Positions 1-12,106 of a stretch of DNA of 64,000 bases are shown here, one piece after another. The number at the start of each line of letters is the position of its first letter. Position 1 is the stretch's first letter. This stretch comes from Lojkania enalia (taxonomy: Eukaryota; Ascomycota; Dothideomycetes; Pleosporales): positions 62,001 through 126,000 of the forward strand of contig ML986723.1 of assembly GCA_010094045.1 (NCBI GenBank). The letters run 5' to 3'. A program made the translations under genes and the position numbers. Below the pieces are notes generated by a model, which worked only from the letters and a program-made list of their open reading frames with translations, had not been told where the DNA came from and did not search any database.

Positions 1-3000
1 CTTTTTGTGGTTGCGGAAGCATTTTTTGCTTAGTATTAGGGCTCTACTTTGCCCGCTAAAGGAATAGATCTGTATGCGAACGAAGGAAAATTGAACTGTT
101 TCTACGCTAGGATAAACGTTGGATCATGAGGCAGATACGAAAACAGCGAGACGATAAGTGGGAGGACAGTTAGGAATTATGTTCCGCGTGACATGTAGAT
201 TGATGTATTGGACAAATTTCCACATTGGCAACTTGAAGAGCAATGATGAAGTAGATACCATATCATTGGTCTTGTCGTTCCTCAGAAAATTCTTGAGCAA
301 TCACCTATTGTACTAAAATCACTCTTCTAAGGTTACGGGATAGCTTGGTGGTTGATTGGTATTTCTTATTTTCACAATCTCCGTACTAAATAACTAATAA
401 CTAGTCAAAAAGCGCGTTGAAGCATGAAAGGTTTAAATGAACTGTTGGTATACAAACCTTCCCCGCTCCTCCATATGTTCCTCCTCCAGCTTATTTCACC
501 ATTCTCATAGTTGGCATTGAAATATCAGAGACCCGAACCTCATCAAATATGCCATCGCCCTCCCCATCATCGCTTCCATTCCTACCTTTGCCACCTACAA
601 AACTTATGGATGCTCATGCTCTCATCTGCGAAACTCTCGGCACATTCACAAACAACTCTAATCTATAATGGCGATACACTCCGCGCAGCAAATTTGGCTC
701 TATTCGACGGAGCCACGTAAGAAGAAGGATTGCAATACAGTGAGCTCAATGGGTACTACTAAGCACGGCAATAGAGCAAATGTGGGGAGAAGAGAGAGGA
801 GGTTGAAGAGGTGCTTAGGCACGCAATGACGATGTTGAATTATGAGCAGAATTGGGAGAAGAAATGGGGTAGACTTCCAGGATCTGGGGGACGTGGTGCA
901 TAAGGTCGGTTGTAGTGTTCCCGGTTATAGAGGGAAATAAATGATATTTGAGGAACTCTACTCTAGACTAAGGTTGTTTGGGATAACTATTCTTTCTATA
1001 TTTTAATAGTATAAACTGTACTTAACGTGATTGAAGTGAACACTAGCCGCTTCAATAATGTTTGACACTTGCTAGATACTCTAATAAATGTTTGGAAGCG
1101 GAAGAAAGAGGGTGTTTGGACTACAATAAACTTTGAAGGTCGGGCCTGATAAATGGCAGAAAGTCCGAACGCTCTGATTGAGAGGGTGCCAAAGTAGGAG
1201 ACTATCATCGGGAAATTAAACTCAACTATCTGTTTAATAACAAAGTCGAAGGGGCCATGGATAAATTCGAATGATTTACGCTCGTCAGCACTACCAGAAT
1301 GTCGAGCCAGTTTCACAAAATTTGTCTTTTCATATAATAGCTTCCCCTTCCTACTGACTAGGCTTATATCCGGCCGACGTACCTCTGCTGCGAAAATTCA
1401 TTCATTATAACCTTCCAATGCAATCACGCTATATTCTTCGTCCTCATACGCAAAACTCAACCCCAGAACAACACCATATTAGAAGTTCTCGGCGTCCGTG
1501 ATAAAAAAAATTGCCGTAGATATAGCTCTCGGAGAATCGGTAGCGAACTCGGATACTGGATGGGAATTCAAGCTAAACGGATCGGGAACAAAGTAGAACG
1601 ACATCATGAAGTACGTGAAGATACTTATGGAAGACGAGCAGTACTTCCACCAAAATGTGCCATATCTCTTTCATGGAGTGAATATATATGCTGCCGAATA
1701 AATTTATAAAGATATAACTAGGTTTGAACAGGGACAGTCTGGGTGGAAGAGCGCATGTAAACTAGGCTTCAGCGCGGGGTTGAGGGTATTGATTATCGCC
1801 CCCGGCAGCATTCTGAGACACAAAAACGTTACTAGGCTTACCGAATCAGGAATAGAGGCGGTACGAAGTAATTTAAGCAAGGCCGATTTGACAACAAGCA
1901 TGCCAGTAACGGCACTAACCGTTTTGGGATAACTTTGAAAGGAACAGGTCGGAAGATCAAAGTGTAAGCAGGAGGGGGTGGAGACCGTATAGGGTGGTAT
2001 AGATAGATGTATTGATGAGGTCCCTTGACTTCTCGGTCAAGATACGGCTGGAGAATATATAGTACATAAGACTGCTTAGTCAAGGACTGTACAGCTGACC
2101 AGGCACGTGACCTGAGCTTACACAAAGAAACAATGACATCTAGAATAATGACTTAGCCAGTATTGGTTTGCTCATTGTCAGTGACGTATGTGAATTATCT
2201 GAAGATGACGTATTTTGTCATAGCATCCGATCTCAAATATCCTTCGGATTCCAGGTAATGCATACACTTATTCACAGAGTACTGCTTTCACTCCCCTTCT
2301 GGCTAGTCTGAGAACGAACTACCAATTCCAGATTCTATCTCAACTATGGTGTTATCCATTTTTTCAATACGTAGCAATTATAAAGTATGGATGAGGGTAT
2401 CATGCCTTGGTAAAACAGCATCTCCTTTTCCTAAAGTAGATTTGTCCACCGATCCACTATATCATTCATCCACCATGGCGACCGCAAAGTAAAAAAGAAA
2501 TATCTCACCTTCTGGTTGTCTTCTTCAAATCAGCAATACTATTCCTTTTATCGGTACACTATCATGTTCTAGACCAATTATTTGTATAAAGCAAAAAGTG
2601 TGGAAAGCAATGGGAGTGCCGTACAGTCCCAAAAATGATGTCCATGGTGATCATACATAGAACAGATCAGCTTGGCCCTGTAAGGTAATACTTCTTATCT
2701 TGTATTTGGATGCTGGCGTAGCAAGTTATGCCAGTGGTGGCTTAAATAAGGGAAATAAGGTTACGAAACATCACATTTGATCAGCATCTCTGTTGGCCAT
2801 ATCTATTTCCAAAAATTTTACCTAGCTTAGAAAGTTCTAGTTGTATGACATGGCTACCTACCCACAATGAGTAAACTCGCCGAGGGAACAAGTAACCAAA
2901 TATATCAACCAAACTGTCGCGCCATTAGGCGTGAATGTGATCATAGGACGACTACTAGAACACCGCAATGCATGTTGCAAGCCTTGCATTATTATGAAAG
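1..3000. other. AT-rich stretch without a supportable gene
   Basis: Only short open frames occur here and none shows a recognisable domain, splice pattern or signal peptide. The region is AT-rich. A short piece near 1520-1600 faintly resembles a GNAT acetyltransferase motif but cannot be extended, so no relic is called. Confidence 0.6.
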
Positions 3001-3042
3001 TGAGTGCATCGAAGCGGCGAAATGCATGCCACTACACGCGAC

Positions 3043-5394
3043 CTAACGCTTCAAGCCTCCCATAGCCTCGCGGAAAGTATCAAGGCCCTTCTCCAAAATA
3101 GCCTTGCGAGACTCCAAGAAAGTCCGCTGCTGAGTGATCTCGGGTGGTTCAGCGGCGATGAATTCGATCTCCTTGTCATTGAGCTGGGTGACGATTACTG
3201 GAGAAAGAATTATATCTGGAAGGGGCTCGACGAGATGGCGTTCGATGCACTGTTTCGTGATGAGGTTGAGGAAATACTTCATCTCCTCCTAAACTTACAT
3301 TAGTTTCAACCATTGATTACAAATAAGGAATGACACTACCTTGTAATATGCACATTCGACATCAAGCGCCTCTTCGCTGGAGAATTTGTACATGTTCTGC
3401 TCAATGGCGTTCACCATGGTTTTCTCCAATATTCCGGCATCATACTCCAGCAGCTCACGTCCTTCTAATTCTGAACAGTACTGTGCTTCTTCCTTCACCC
3501 GCTTTACTACTTTTTGTCGCTTTCGCTGGCGCTGTTTCTGAAGGGTCGTCGTGAAGTAATGGTTATATGTCATGGGATGCCGCGTTTTGTCCTTTAGAAT
3601 CTTTCGGAGTTCTTCCTTTGAGCCGCTCAAGGCGTTGGTCAAAGCGGCATCAACGCTCATACCGGCGAGTCGTCCAAGGAACTCCGGTGGAGCTGCATGC
3701 TCAAGCACGATATAAACAAGTGCTTTGCAGAGGCGCGCGACCTTGTTGATGTGGTCCAAAGCAATTTCCTCCCATGGTTCGGACTGCTCCCAGAAAATTT
3801 GACTGATTAGACTGGAGTTGGGATTCCCAGATAATTCTAAGCCTCGGGACCTCTCAAGGACCCTCTGGACCCAGGAAATAGCATTTGGCCGAGTAAGGAC
3901 TTTCGGTATCGGCAAAAGACTGTCATCTTCGACCAGATTCGACGGTTCCTTAAGCGCCTGCTGTTCGTCGGCTACGTCCAACTCTTCATCTCCCGGCCCA
4001 GGTCCAATTGCATACTTATGCCCCCTCAGACGCATATTCTCCGCAAACTCCGTATTGAGATGCTGAATAACTGCTCGGAATCGGCGAATATTCTCGGATG
4101 ATATTACCGAGGCTTGCAGGTTCATAGCCCCAAAGAACGGATGATCATAATGACCTTTGACGGCGGACTTGAGGATGTCGTTTATATGCAGGCTAATCTT
4201 GATGAGCATCATTCGCTGTTCGGAGATTGTACTACGCTTCTCGCCTAAGTTCTCAATGTCGCGAAGAGCCTCCTGTAGCCGCGTATTCAGCTCTTCTTTA
4301 AGGGAAGGGAGCTCTTTGAGGAGATGATTGAGTAGAAGATCGCTAAGTCGTTTGCGGAGAGATTCGACGCCGACCTGTTCCCGGGAGAGTTCGGCATAGC
4401 GGCCTTTGCTGAAGAACAACGATTCACTCTGGTTACGCTCATCAAATGAGAAGTTCATCTCATTGTCCGCACGATTCTTGAGTATGTGCCATCCTCGCTC
4501 AAGGTAGACATCTTTATTCTGCGCCACTTCAATCCAACCTAGTTCGTTCTCCGAGCCTTCTCGTAAGAAATCTGGTTTCGTGATGATGCCAAGGGTGCGC
4601 GACGAGGCGCCTTCGATCTTTCTCACATGATCGAGGATAATCTGGTTATTCAGATCGTTCTTGGCAGAGAGGACACCAAGGATGATGGTACGGGGGTCCT
4701 TCATGTATTGTTTGACCATGTCTAGAACGAGCTCCTTGTCCGCCTCGGTTTGGGATTTGTTAGCGGAATGAGTAAGTCCGGGAAGGTCCACCAAAGTCCT
4801 ATTTAGTTAGTGAATTTAACTACAGCAAAATAAAATTACGTACAGCTGAGGACGGTTTGGCCCGCAGATCTCTAGGGAAAGAACATCTCGAGAGAATGCC
4901 CGGGAGTTGATGTCTCCAACTCGGCCAAGACCCATTACCTGAGTCGCTTCTTCAACAATGTCGGGTAACTCCTTGAAGTCCTGAATAGTCTTATCAAAAC
5001 CCTTCAAATGCATTTGTTCATTCTTTGGGCGATTTTTGTCTGGGTTGATTGTGATGGTGATGCTAGACTCTGAGGAACGACGAAGGATGATCTCGGTTGC
5101 GAATCTAGTGCAAAGATTCTCTTTCCGCGGAAACGGAATCTCGGTGATTGCTTCGAGGACAGAGCTCTTGCCGCTCGACTGATCTCCACAGACCACAATC
5201 TGTGGGAGCGCTACGACACCTTGGAGACCCATACGGCGAAGTTTATCGACAATATCCAGGACAGTCCGTTGCTTATCGCTCTGGAGCGCCTTAAGAGAGT
5301 CAGTGGTGACTGCATCTAGATCCACAGCGTTTGTATCCGGAGACATTGATACGCCGTCCCAATTAGTCTCGCTACTAAAGGTCTCCGTGCTCAT
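3043..5394 (-). CDS. Mx-type dynamin-family GTPase
   Basis: Large dynamin-superfamily GTPase, a mechanochemical membrane-remodelling enzyme. Three exons read 5394-4844, 4798-3340 and 3288-3043, with introns of 45 and 51 bp. The join restores one frame of 751 aa. Visible motifs are the P-loop GDQSSGKSS (residues 70-78), the G3 motif DLPG (188-191), which is completed only after intron 1 is removed, and the G4 motif TKPD (about 257-260). A dynamin stalk follows. The last exon encodes the GTPase effector domain. No PH domain or proline-rich tail is seen, so it resembles fungal proteins annotated as interferon-induced Mx-like rather than classical Vps1 or Dnm1, from which it also differs in sequence. 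The start is the first ATG of the long frame. The precise organelle is unknown. Confidence 0.92.
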
Positions 5395-6376
5395 CCTGAT
5401 ATCTGTCGAATGGAACTGAGAGAGGAGTAGAGGGTGGAATGAAAAGAGGTTGCAGGAGACAAGCTGGAGTGAGGCTCTTTATAAAATTCTATCGGCGTAG
5501 TTTCTAAGTGAAAGATAGAAGGCGAAAGAATTTTTTAGGTGTTCTGGAAGTTTGTGGACTAGGGGAAGTGACCTGCACAGCTGAAATAAACAACAAGAAT
5601 TTCGGTGAGGGTGAGATGATAGCAAACCAATGAAGTGAAAGACACCAAACTACTTAGTGAAAGGCGGCGAAACTATTCCATTGGCAGTGGGTCTACGGTC
5701 AAGATATTTGAAGTGAAATTGAGTTTATCGGGGGTTGTGAATTCCAGGTGCGGTGGTATTGGTCGAGATTTACTGGGCGCCTTTTAGCACGTTGGTCGAT
5801 GCAATTTCTAGATTTTTCTTTTTAGTAGATTAAAATTGTTGATTAAAATTGTTGATTAAAATTGTTGATTGCTTAGGTACCTATTCGCCGGGAAGACATG
5901 ATTGTGCTAGAAGGTCCCAACGCCATACTCTAAAGACTGTGGCAAAGCCATCTAACGATCAGATAGTTTCCCCAGTAGCCTAAGAATAATTCGAATGACT
6001 TTCTTGAATTTAAAAAGGAGTGCATGTGCATGTCGAAAGTATGCTCATCGCGAGACCACCGCACTTCACGTCGATATTGAGGTAGGATAGTTGTCACCCT
6101 ACTTTTTGCAAGATGCAAAGTCATATAATCTCCATAGTAACACAACAAGTAGTCAATAGCGAAGTCTCCGATGAAAGAAGGTTAGTATAATGGATTTGGA
6201 CGACGCGTCCCATCCCGAACGCTCATAATGCACTAACCATTCCAGGTAAGCCGATCGCTGAAACAAATCGTGGTGTCATTGCATTCTCCATCGCTCATGA
6301 TTCACGTAAGTGCAAACTATACCCCCATCGCCATGCATTGGATTCTCTTCAATGAATATGTGTGCCTTTATTCGAA
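5395..6376. other. Intergenic region between dynamin and SDR genes
   Basis: This holds the divergent 5' flanks of the dynamin gene and the dehydrogenase. No gene is seen. It contains a short 13-bp tandem repeat at 5828-5870. Between 6170 and 6330 there are several splice-like sequences (an acceptor followed directly by GTAAGC, and a GTAAGT) that may mark an upstream or alternative exon of the next gene. Confidence 0.5.
5828..5870. repeat. 13-bp tandem repeat, 3.3 copies
   Basis: The unit GATTAAAATTGTT is repeated exactly three times and followed by GATT. It is non-coding and lies upstream of the SDR gene. Confidence 0.95.
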
Positions 6377-7227
6377 ATGCATCCCTGGTCGCTCATTTCG
6401 CCAGCTTCGAGAGGCATTGGCTTTGCATTAGCACGACAAGTTCTCCGGAGCACCAAGGTACCAGTCGTCGCAACGGCGCGTAAAGACCTTCCTAAGACAA
6501 GGGATGAGCTACTAAAGGGTCTTGACGTGGACGGAGACAGACTGACAATGTTGGAGGTTGACGTGCTAGGTATGGATCTTGGAAGCGCCCCCAAAGACAG
6601 TCCCTAATTCTGCGTGCAGACGAATCTAGCATCGCAGATGCAGCGACGACTTGTAAAGAGAAGTTCCCGAGCACTTCTCATAATCTTCATTTAGCGTTCA
6701 TTGTCCCAGGCCTACTCTTCCCCGAAAAATCACCCTCTCAGATTAATGCCGATGATGCCTTGTTGACCTTCCGCACCAACACTCTTGGTCCTATGCTGAT
6801 GATCAAGCATTTCTCGTCCTTCCTGCCTAAAAAGAGCTCCAAGCTCAACAAAAAAGAAGTAACCTCGACTGAAGGTCTACCTCCTATGTCAATAACCGCG
6901 GTCATGTCTGCTCGCGTCGGCAGCATATCAGAAAACCGTCTTGGGGGTTGGTACAGCTATCGAGCATCCAAAGCCGGCATCAATCAGCTTGCTAAAACAT
7001 TCGATAATCACCTTCGAACATCAGCTGGAGAGAACGCGATAGCGGTCGCTTTACATCCCGGGACAGTCAAGACGGGCCTCAGCAAAGAGTTCTGGGGACA
7101 CGTCGAGAAGGAGAAGCTGTTTGAGAGAGAGTGGGTGGCTGAAAGATTGCTTGACGTAGTCTGTAAATTCAGGATCGAAAGAAGGGGGAAGTGCTATGAC
7201 TGGGATGGCAAGGAGGTCCCGCCATGA
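6377..7227 (+). CDS. Short-chain dehydrogenase/reductase
   Basis: NAD(P)-dependent Rossmann-fold oxidoreductase of the SDR superfamily; substrate unknown. Two exons, 6377-6569 and 6620-7227, are separated by a 50-bp intron (GTATGG...TGCAG) and give 266 aa. The cofactor-binding glycine motif is atypical, SPASRGIG at residues 9-16, in place of TGxxxGxG; this variant is usual in one fungal SDR group. The catalytic set is visible as Ser161 (MSARVG), Tyr178 and Lys182 (YRASK). The start at 6377 gives the short N-terminus expected for the family. An alternative upstream exon starting near 6172 cannot be excluded, because splice-like sites lie there and could join in frame at the CCAG before the glycine motif. 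No membrane span or targeting signal is evident. Confidence 0.85.
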
Positions 7228-8859
7228 CCTTGATATTTACAAAGAACTATAGGAAGAGCTAAGGCGCTTGTAAAGCATGATAACCTTCCAAGCATGTTCT
7301 CTATCCAACCCGCTACTGCATCAGAACTCTCTTCGCTGGCTTCGCTCGCGGCTTTCAACGCATTTAGTCATTTTCATATCAAATAACTTCCAGCGTAGCA
7401 TTGGTAGACCCTGTCGTATTCGCACCAATAATAACTTATACTGTATATTCCAGACTTCTCAATAGGCAGACCTTCACTTTGACTGTACCGGTGACAAAGC
7501 GGGGGAATTCTTCGATTCGCCATACTCTTCTTTCAATGATCAAGAAAAGCATTCGCCTAGGGCGCAATAAGGGCGGAGGCCAGAGGAGCAGCAAAAGCCA
7601 AATCAGACCCAGCTTGGGACGCGCTGTATTTCATCGGAGCTAGATGAACAAGGATTGGAATAAATTCGAGTTAAAAATCCACTCCCCGCCTTAGAGCGAA
7701 CCTCAAGATAGGACGGTTTGGTTGCTCCCCTCACGTACCAGCAGGAAGCACGCTTGTGCACATGCTGGTAAGTATCATCATCTGATACTCCACCACGGGC
7801 CTAGCACATTTTCAAGTGTTAAAAGTATGAGGAAGACAAGCACTTAAGGGTCGCCCGAAGACAGCTTAACAGCGTAGGCGTCGCGAATGGTGTCAGAAAC
7901 GGATCTCCAAACAATGTTGCCCAAACGCTTTCCCTTGTCTATCCTAAAAGAAGTGGAGCTATTGAAGACCGCAAGGAATATGTCTAGCACATGGGACAAC
8001 AGGCGGTATTATTCATTTAGCACGAGCCGTAGCGCTTCCAAAGCGATGTGAAAATGCTAGTCAATCTACAGCTTCAAGTGGGATCCAAAACAAAGCCCTC
8101 CTGCCAAAGTCAGTATTGAAGCGAAGCTAGTACGCGAAAGGAAGAGATTGACGAACAGAGTCGTTCAATCCTATGGTTACGATACAGGTTATATGGTTGA
8201 TATTCTGAGGAGTGTAAGCGAGGCGGGCTCTCAGGACTGAAAGGGGAACGGCCTTGTGCAATGGAAGAGCACGTCTTGCAGCTGATTTGGGAGTGAGAGA
8301 TTTAGGAGCGTTGGTCGAAGAGAACCGTATACACTTCGCACATTCTCTTTTCGCATACTTTCGCCGAGCAATTTGTGACTTACCCTCGCCCAGATAAGCT
8401 CTTACCCTGTGGTCGTCACATTTTCTTGCCCAATTCCTACCTCATCTGCTGTTTTGGAGTCATTGCATCCCATACAGCATTCAGCCCTTCAAAGGTCTCA
8501 AAACTAACAGTCTCACAGTCATCATCACTTTCAATCGAGCTATCACCTTTCATCCTCACACCCGTTCCCTTTTCCCATAATTCTTCTTTCCGCATCTCAA
8601 GCTCTTCGTATTCATGCACTACGTATGTATGTGTGTATTCTATTATGGCCATGCACCCTATGGGTATGGGCCGTTACAAAGCGCCAGCTATATACATTCT
8701 GCTTCCTTACGTCTGCTCCATTCCAGAAGCCAACTATGAGACCTGCTCGTCCAATGCCTAACTCCATGCTCAAAGTCATGCACTACCAGACAAGCGGAGC
8801 TGCAAACCCCACATACCCCCAGCCCCGCCAAGTCCACAAAATCCTCACAAACCATCTAT

Positions 8860-9260
8860 ATTCGACAAGAATTTCTCTTTCCTCCTTAATTCGGTATACG
8901 CCAAGCCCTGCGTCATCCATCGCGCGCAGTGGCTTCAACACCAGAACAGATCAGTCATCGTCTGAAATGAAGCGTGCCGCCTCAAAATCCTCAAAATCCA
9001 TCTACAATCCATGAAAATTTCCACATCTACTCAATACGGTATGCGCGAGGCATTTCCACCATCCATCGCCTTATCCTCGCGCTTAAGGAATCATGCGCGA
9101 TGGCAGCTAGTCGATAGATCGCGCCTCTCTAAAATCCTCGCGATCCATCTACAATCCACGATATTCCAATATCTTTCTCAATCCGGAATATGCCAAGCCC
9201 TCGGCCATCCTTCGCTCTATTTCTCGTGCAGTGTGGCTTCCAGGACCCATGCTCGAGAAA
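8860..9260. repeat. Degenerate tandem repeat, unit about 147 bp, about 2.7 copies
   Basis: Three diverged copies are visible. The core TCTACAATCCA occurs at 9001 and 9148. A second landmark (CGGTATACGCCAAGCC, CGGTATGCGCGAGGC, CGGAATATGCCAAGCC) recurs near 8892, 9038 and 9184. Both landmarks give a period of 146-147 bp. The copies differ at many positions, partly in C/T transitions. Confidence 0.75.
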
Positions 9261-9661
9261 CTGCCTGCAGTCAGAAGCCAGTACTTTTTCCACAAAGCAT
9301 CACTGTCGCATGACGGAGTGCAATAATTAGCGCCCTTAGTGTTTGTTTCAAGAGAGGGTGTGAAGCGTTGGGGGCGCAATCGTGCGAGGAGTGTTCTCCG
9401 GACATTAATCGGAGGACGCTCGTAATGTATGCTCCGGGCGGTTGATGTCTCAGGCTAGGGTTCGAAGGATTTGTACCTAAGGGAAAGGCGCGGAGGCACG
9501 CTACAAGGGACTGGAACGTTACAGTCAAAGTACGAACTCACCGTCTCACACTTGGTGCGATGCACATGTCCATTTCTTGATCCAGCGTTCTTGTGCAACA
9601 CACTTCACTATATCTAATCGAAGGGAATCTCGAACCGCTGGCCCAAGCTCCATTCCTGGTC

Positions 9662-9690
9662 CAAGCTCAAGCTCAAGCTCAAGCTCAAGC
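9662..9690. repeat. CAAGCT hexamer microsatellite
   Basis: Almost five perfect copies of CAAGCT lie in the 3' flank of the Kelch gene. It is non-coding as far as can be seen. Confidence 0.95.
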
Positions 9691-9874
9691 ATCTATTTAG
9701 CTCTCCGTCGCAAGTATAAATATCAATAATTCCTCAAGATATCCTATGAGACCAGGGTAAATACATGTCGTCTCAGATCCTATCATACACTAAGCACCAA
9801 ACTGAAATGGGGTATATCCTAACAATATCAAAACAATCTCATCTCGCTTGCCTCTAACATATCCGCCCCGAAAC

Positions 9875-12106
9875 CTAATCGATACTTTCCTGAAACTTCG
9901 CATCCCTAGGTGGACTTGGTGGATGTTGAGCAAAATACGGGTCTATTGAGTTTGCGGGAGCTTCTATAGGTCGTAATGTATGAATGGGCATTGGGGACCG
10001 AACGATTGGTAGTTCATGCATGGTCGGGCCCGGTTCCGGTGGAGAAATCGGTGAGTAGTAACTCGGGGCCGTCGGCGAGGTATGATTAGGCGAGAGTTGG
10101 GGATGCGGAGCCGCGTAATGCGTCTTGTTGTCGGGTGAGAAGTGGTGTGGAAAATCACCCCATGTGCGTAGAGGTGGCGGCGGTGAGGCCTCTGGCGGAT
10201 AGTAGAAGTTTTGATGATCTGAGATGGCGGGAGATTTGGGATAGCTGATAGACTGTGCTTGTAGCTCTGATCCGCGTCTCGTGGGTTGACTGTTCCTCCT
10301 TTTTTTATACCACAATAGACAAGCAGTGATAGCTGCGATCACGATGAGGCCTCCAATTGCTCCGCCGACAGCGCCGCCTATTATAGCTCCCTTATTACTC
10401 GATTTGACAGGTTCCAGAGAGGGTACTGATGTTGGTGTCGATGTTGCCGAAGGAAAGTCTCTCGTAGGGTCCCTCGTGCCTGGCGTGTAGGCTCTTCCAA
10501 ACTGAATGCTAAGGTCTCGCTGTTGCCATCCGCTTGTGGGCGCCAGTGCTGTCGCGCCACCAGTTGGGCCACCACCAACAGTCTGCGCGATTTCTTGTGG
10601 AACTTTATAGGTTGTTAGACTTGGGTCGTAGCTAGCCCACTTTGCCCCATCTCCGTTTTGTTTGCCAAGGTCAAGGCCGTGCTGTCCCTGTATGACTGGG
10701 ACATCGCAGTCCGTGGTGTTAGGGAACGTGCCACCCATTATAATCATTTGAGAATTTCCGATGACATCGCAAGTAAGCGAATGATGAGGCAAGGTGGACC
10801 CTTCGTTGTCTTCAGGTCTTGGCCAGAACTGGTTCGTGTTAGATGCACTCACGATCCTATGACTTCTACGAAAACATTGTGAAAGGCCAGTTACTAACCT
10901 TGATCCATTTGAACGACGGAAGACTTAGCACATACACATCTCCAAAGCCAACCCCTTCACCTATTGAGGCGCCTCCGTAAAGATATCTAGCAAGACAAGT
11001 CAGCCGGATTCATTATTCGAAGCACAACAACATACATGTTATAGGAAGACCGATCATCGGCCCATGTAGCGCCCGCACAGAATCTACGGCGGTCTTCAGG
11101 AACATCTCCGCTCGCTGTCTCTTGATACCACCTATTATTACCAATGTCATAAAGACGGATTTCCTAGTGGAATGTGAGAGGCGTAACATAAGAAAATACA
11201 GAGAGCGACAAACCTTCATCGGCACCTGAATCGATTAGTTACATGTTTATATATGAAAGCAGAGTGAAACTTACACCAACTTTGGTGTCATTCCGTATCT
11301 CAATTCCGCCGAAGTAGGCTAACATCCCCGCGTCGCCCACCGGTAAGTACACCATGACTCCTTCAGCGCGTGGAATATCGTCAGGGCCCGACTGGTTCCT
11401 AAAGGAACCATCTAGCATGTTGTACACTAGCATATTTGAAAGTGCTGTCTCTGTATTGTAGCCAGGCACCGACGCATTAGTCAGGTAGCCGCCATAGTAG
11501 AATCCCTGAGCTCTATCTTGGGCAGTTGCTCCAGCACCTAGTCGTACTTAGTTTCCTAAATCGAGACATGAAGATTACCTTACCCCATGAAGCTCGACGA
11601 GTATCCGTCGTGCTTGCATCCGAGATGTTCCACGTATCATAGACGATATCATAGTACCACAACTTAAAATCAGTAGGCTTTCCATCTCCATAGTCACCAC
11701 CATATTGGTACACGAGCTTGTTGGCGGTGTCAGGCCATAAAATGCCTCCGTGGACAGATGGAACAGAATCATTTTTCGCCAATATGGACTGTCGAGGAAA
11801 GCCCTGCTTTTTTACATCCAAGTCTCCAGATTTAAGCCAAGTACCTTAGGGCCAACAGGTTAGCAGACCAAATAGAAAGTATGATATCATTTATTAGGAA
11901 AGTGAGTTCTTACTTGTATAGTTGAGTGGGTTCGCGGAAATGGGCGCCCAATTGACAATCCCTCCATCGATGATGAGTTTTCGATCAACAATGGCAGTCT
12001 GATGTGAATGAATTCGACAAAAATTGGTTAAAGGATCCTTCTGCTGCGATGATTGTGTAACGAGCGACAATAAAGATATTATTACAAAGAGAAACATTTT
12101 GATCAT
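9875..12106 (-). CDS. Kelch-repeat protein with signal peptide and one membrane span
   Basis: Predicted cell-surface protein with an extracellular Kelch/galactose-oxidase-like beta propeller. Seven exons read 12106-11914, 11844-11584, 11537-11275, 11225-11214, 11163-11036, 10986-10899 and 10828-9875, and join to 632 aa. The fourth exon is only 12 nt and encodes VPMK. Introns are 46-70 bp. An N-terminal signal peptide (about residues 1-22) is followed by Kelch blades with GG doublets, such as YQYGGDYGDGK, YYGGYL, AYFGGIE, LYGGAS and IMGGTFP. Then come a Ser/Thr/Pro-rich stalk, a glycine-rich single transmembrane helix (GAIIGGAVGGAIGGLIVIAA) followed by basic residues, and a proline-rich cytoplasmic tail. 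This architecture is common in Pezizomycotina but has no established function. The last acceptor (10829) was chosen because it keeps the frame and continues the Kelch motif. Confidence 0.88.

Larger units (their letters stand above)
7228..9874. other. Gene-poor interval with degenerate repeats
   Basis: No frame here shows a domain or a splice-consistent gene. The longest, about 8375-8761 on the plus strand, is low in complexity and has no recognisable motif. The interval contains a degenerate 147-bp tandem repeat (about 8860-9260) and a hexamer microsatellite (9662-9690), and includes the 3' flank of the Kelch gene. Confidence 0.5.

Noticed and set aside
1490..1620. Faint GNAT acetyltransferase-like piece (ELGYW motif)
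   Set aside because: Only one short motif matches and it cannot be extended on either side, so chance similarity is likely.
3004..4066. Plus-strand frames over the dynamin gene
   Set aside because: They are antisense shadows of the GTPase effector domain and stalk exons and show no motifs of their own.
8375..8761. 128-codon plus-strand frame
   Set aside because: Low-complexity Ser/Tyr-rich translation without a domain or signal peptide, in a repeat-bearing gene-free interval.
10829..10898. Earlier acceptors in the last Kelch intron (after TAG at about 10865 or 10855)
   Set aside because: They shift the frame or meet a stop. The CAG before 10828 keeps phase 0 and gives WIKFWPRPED.
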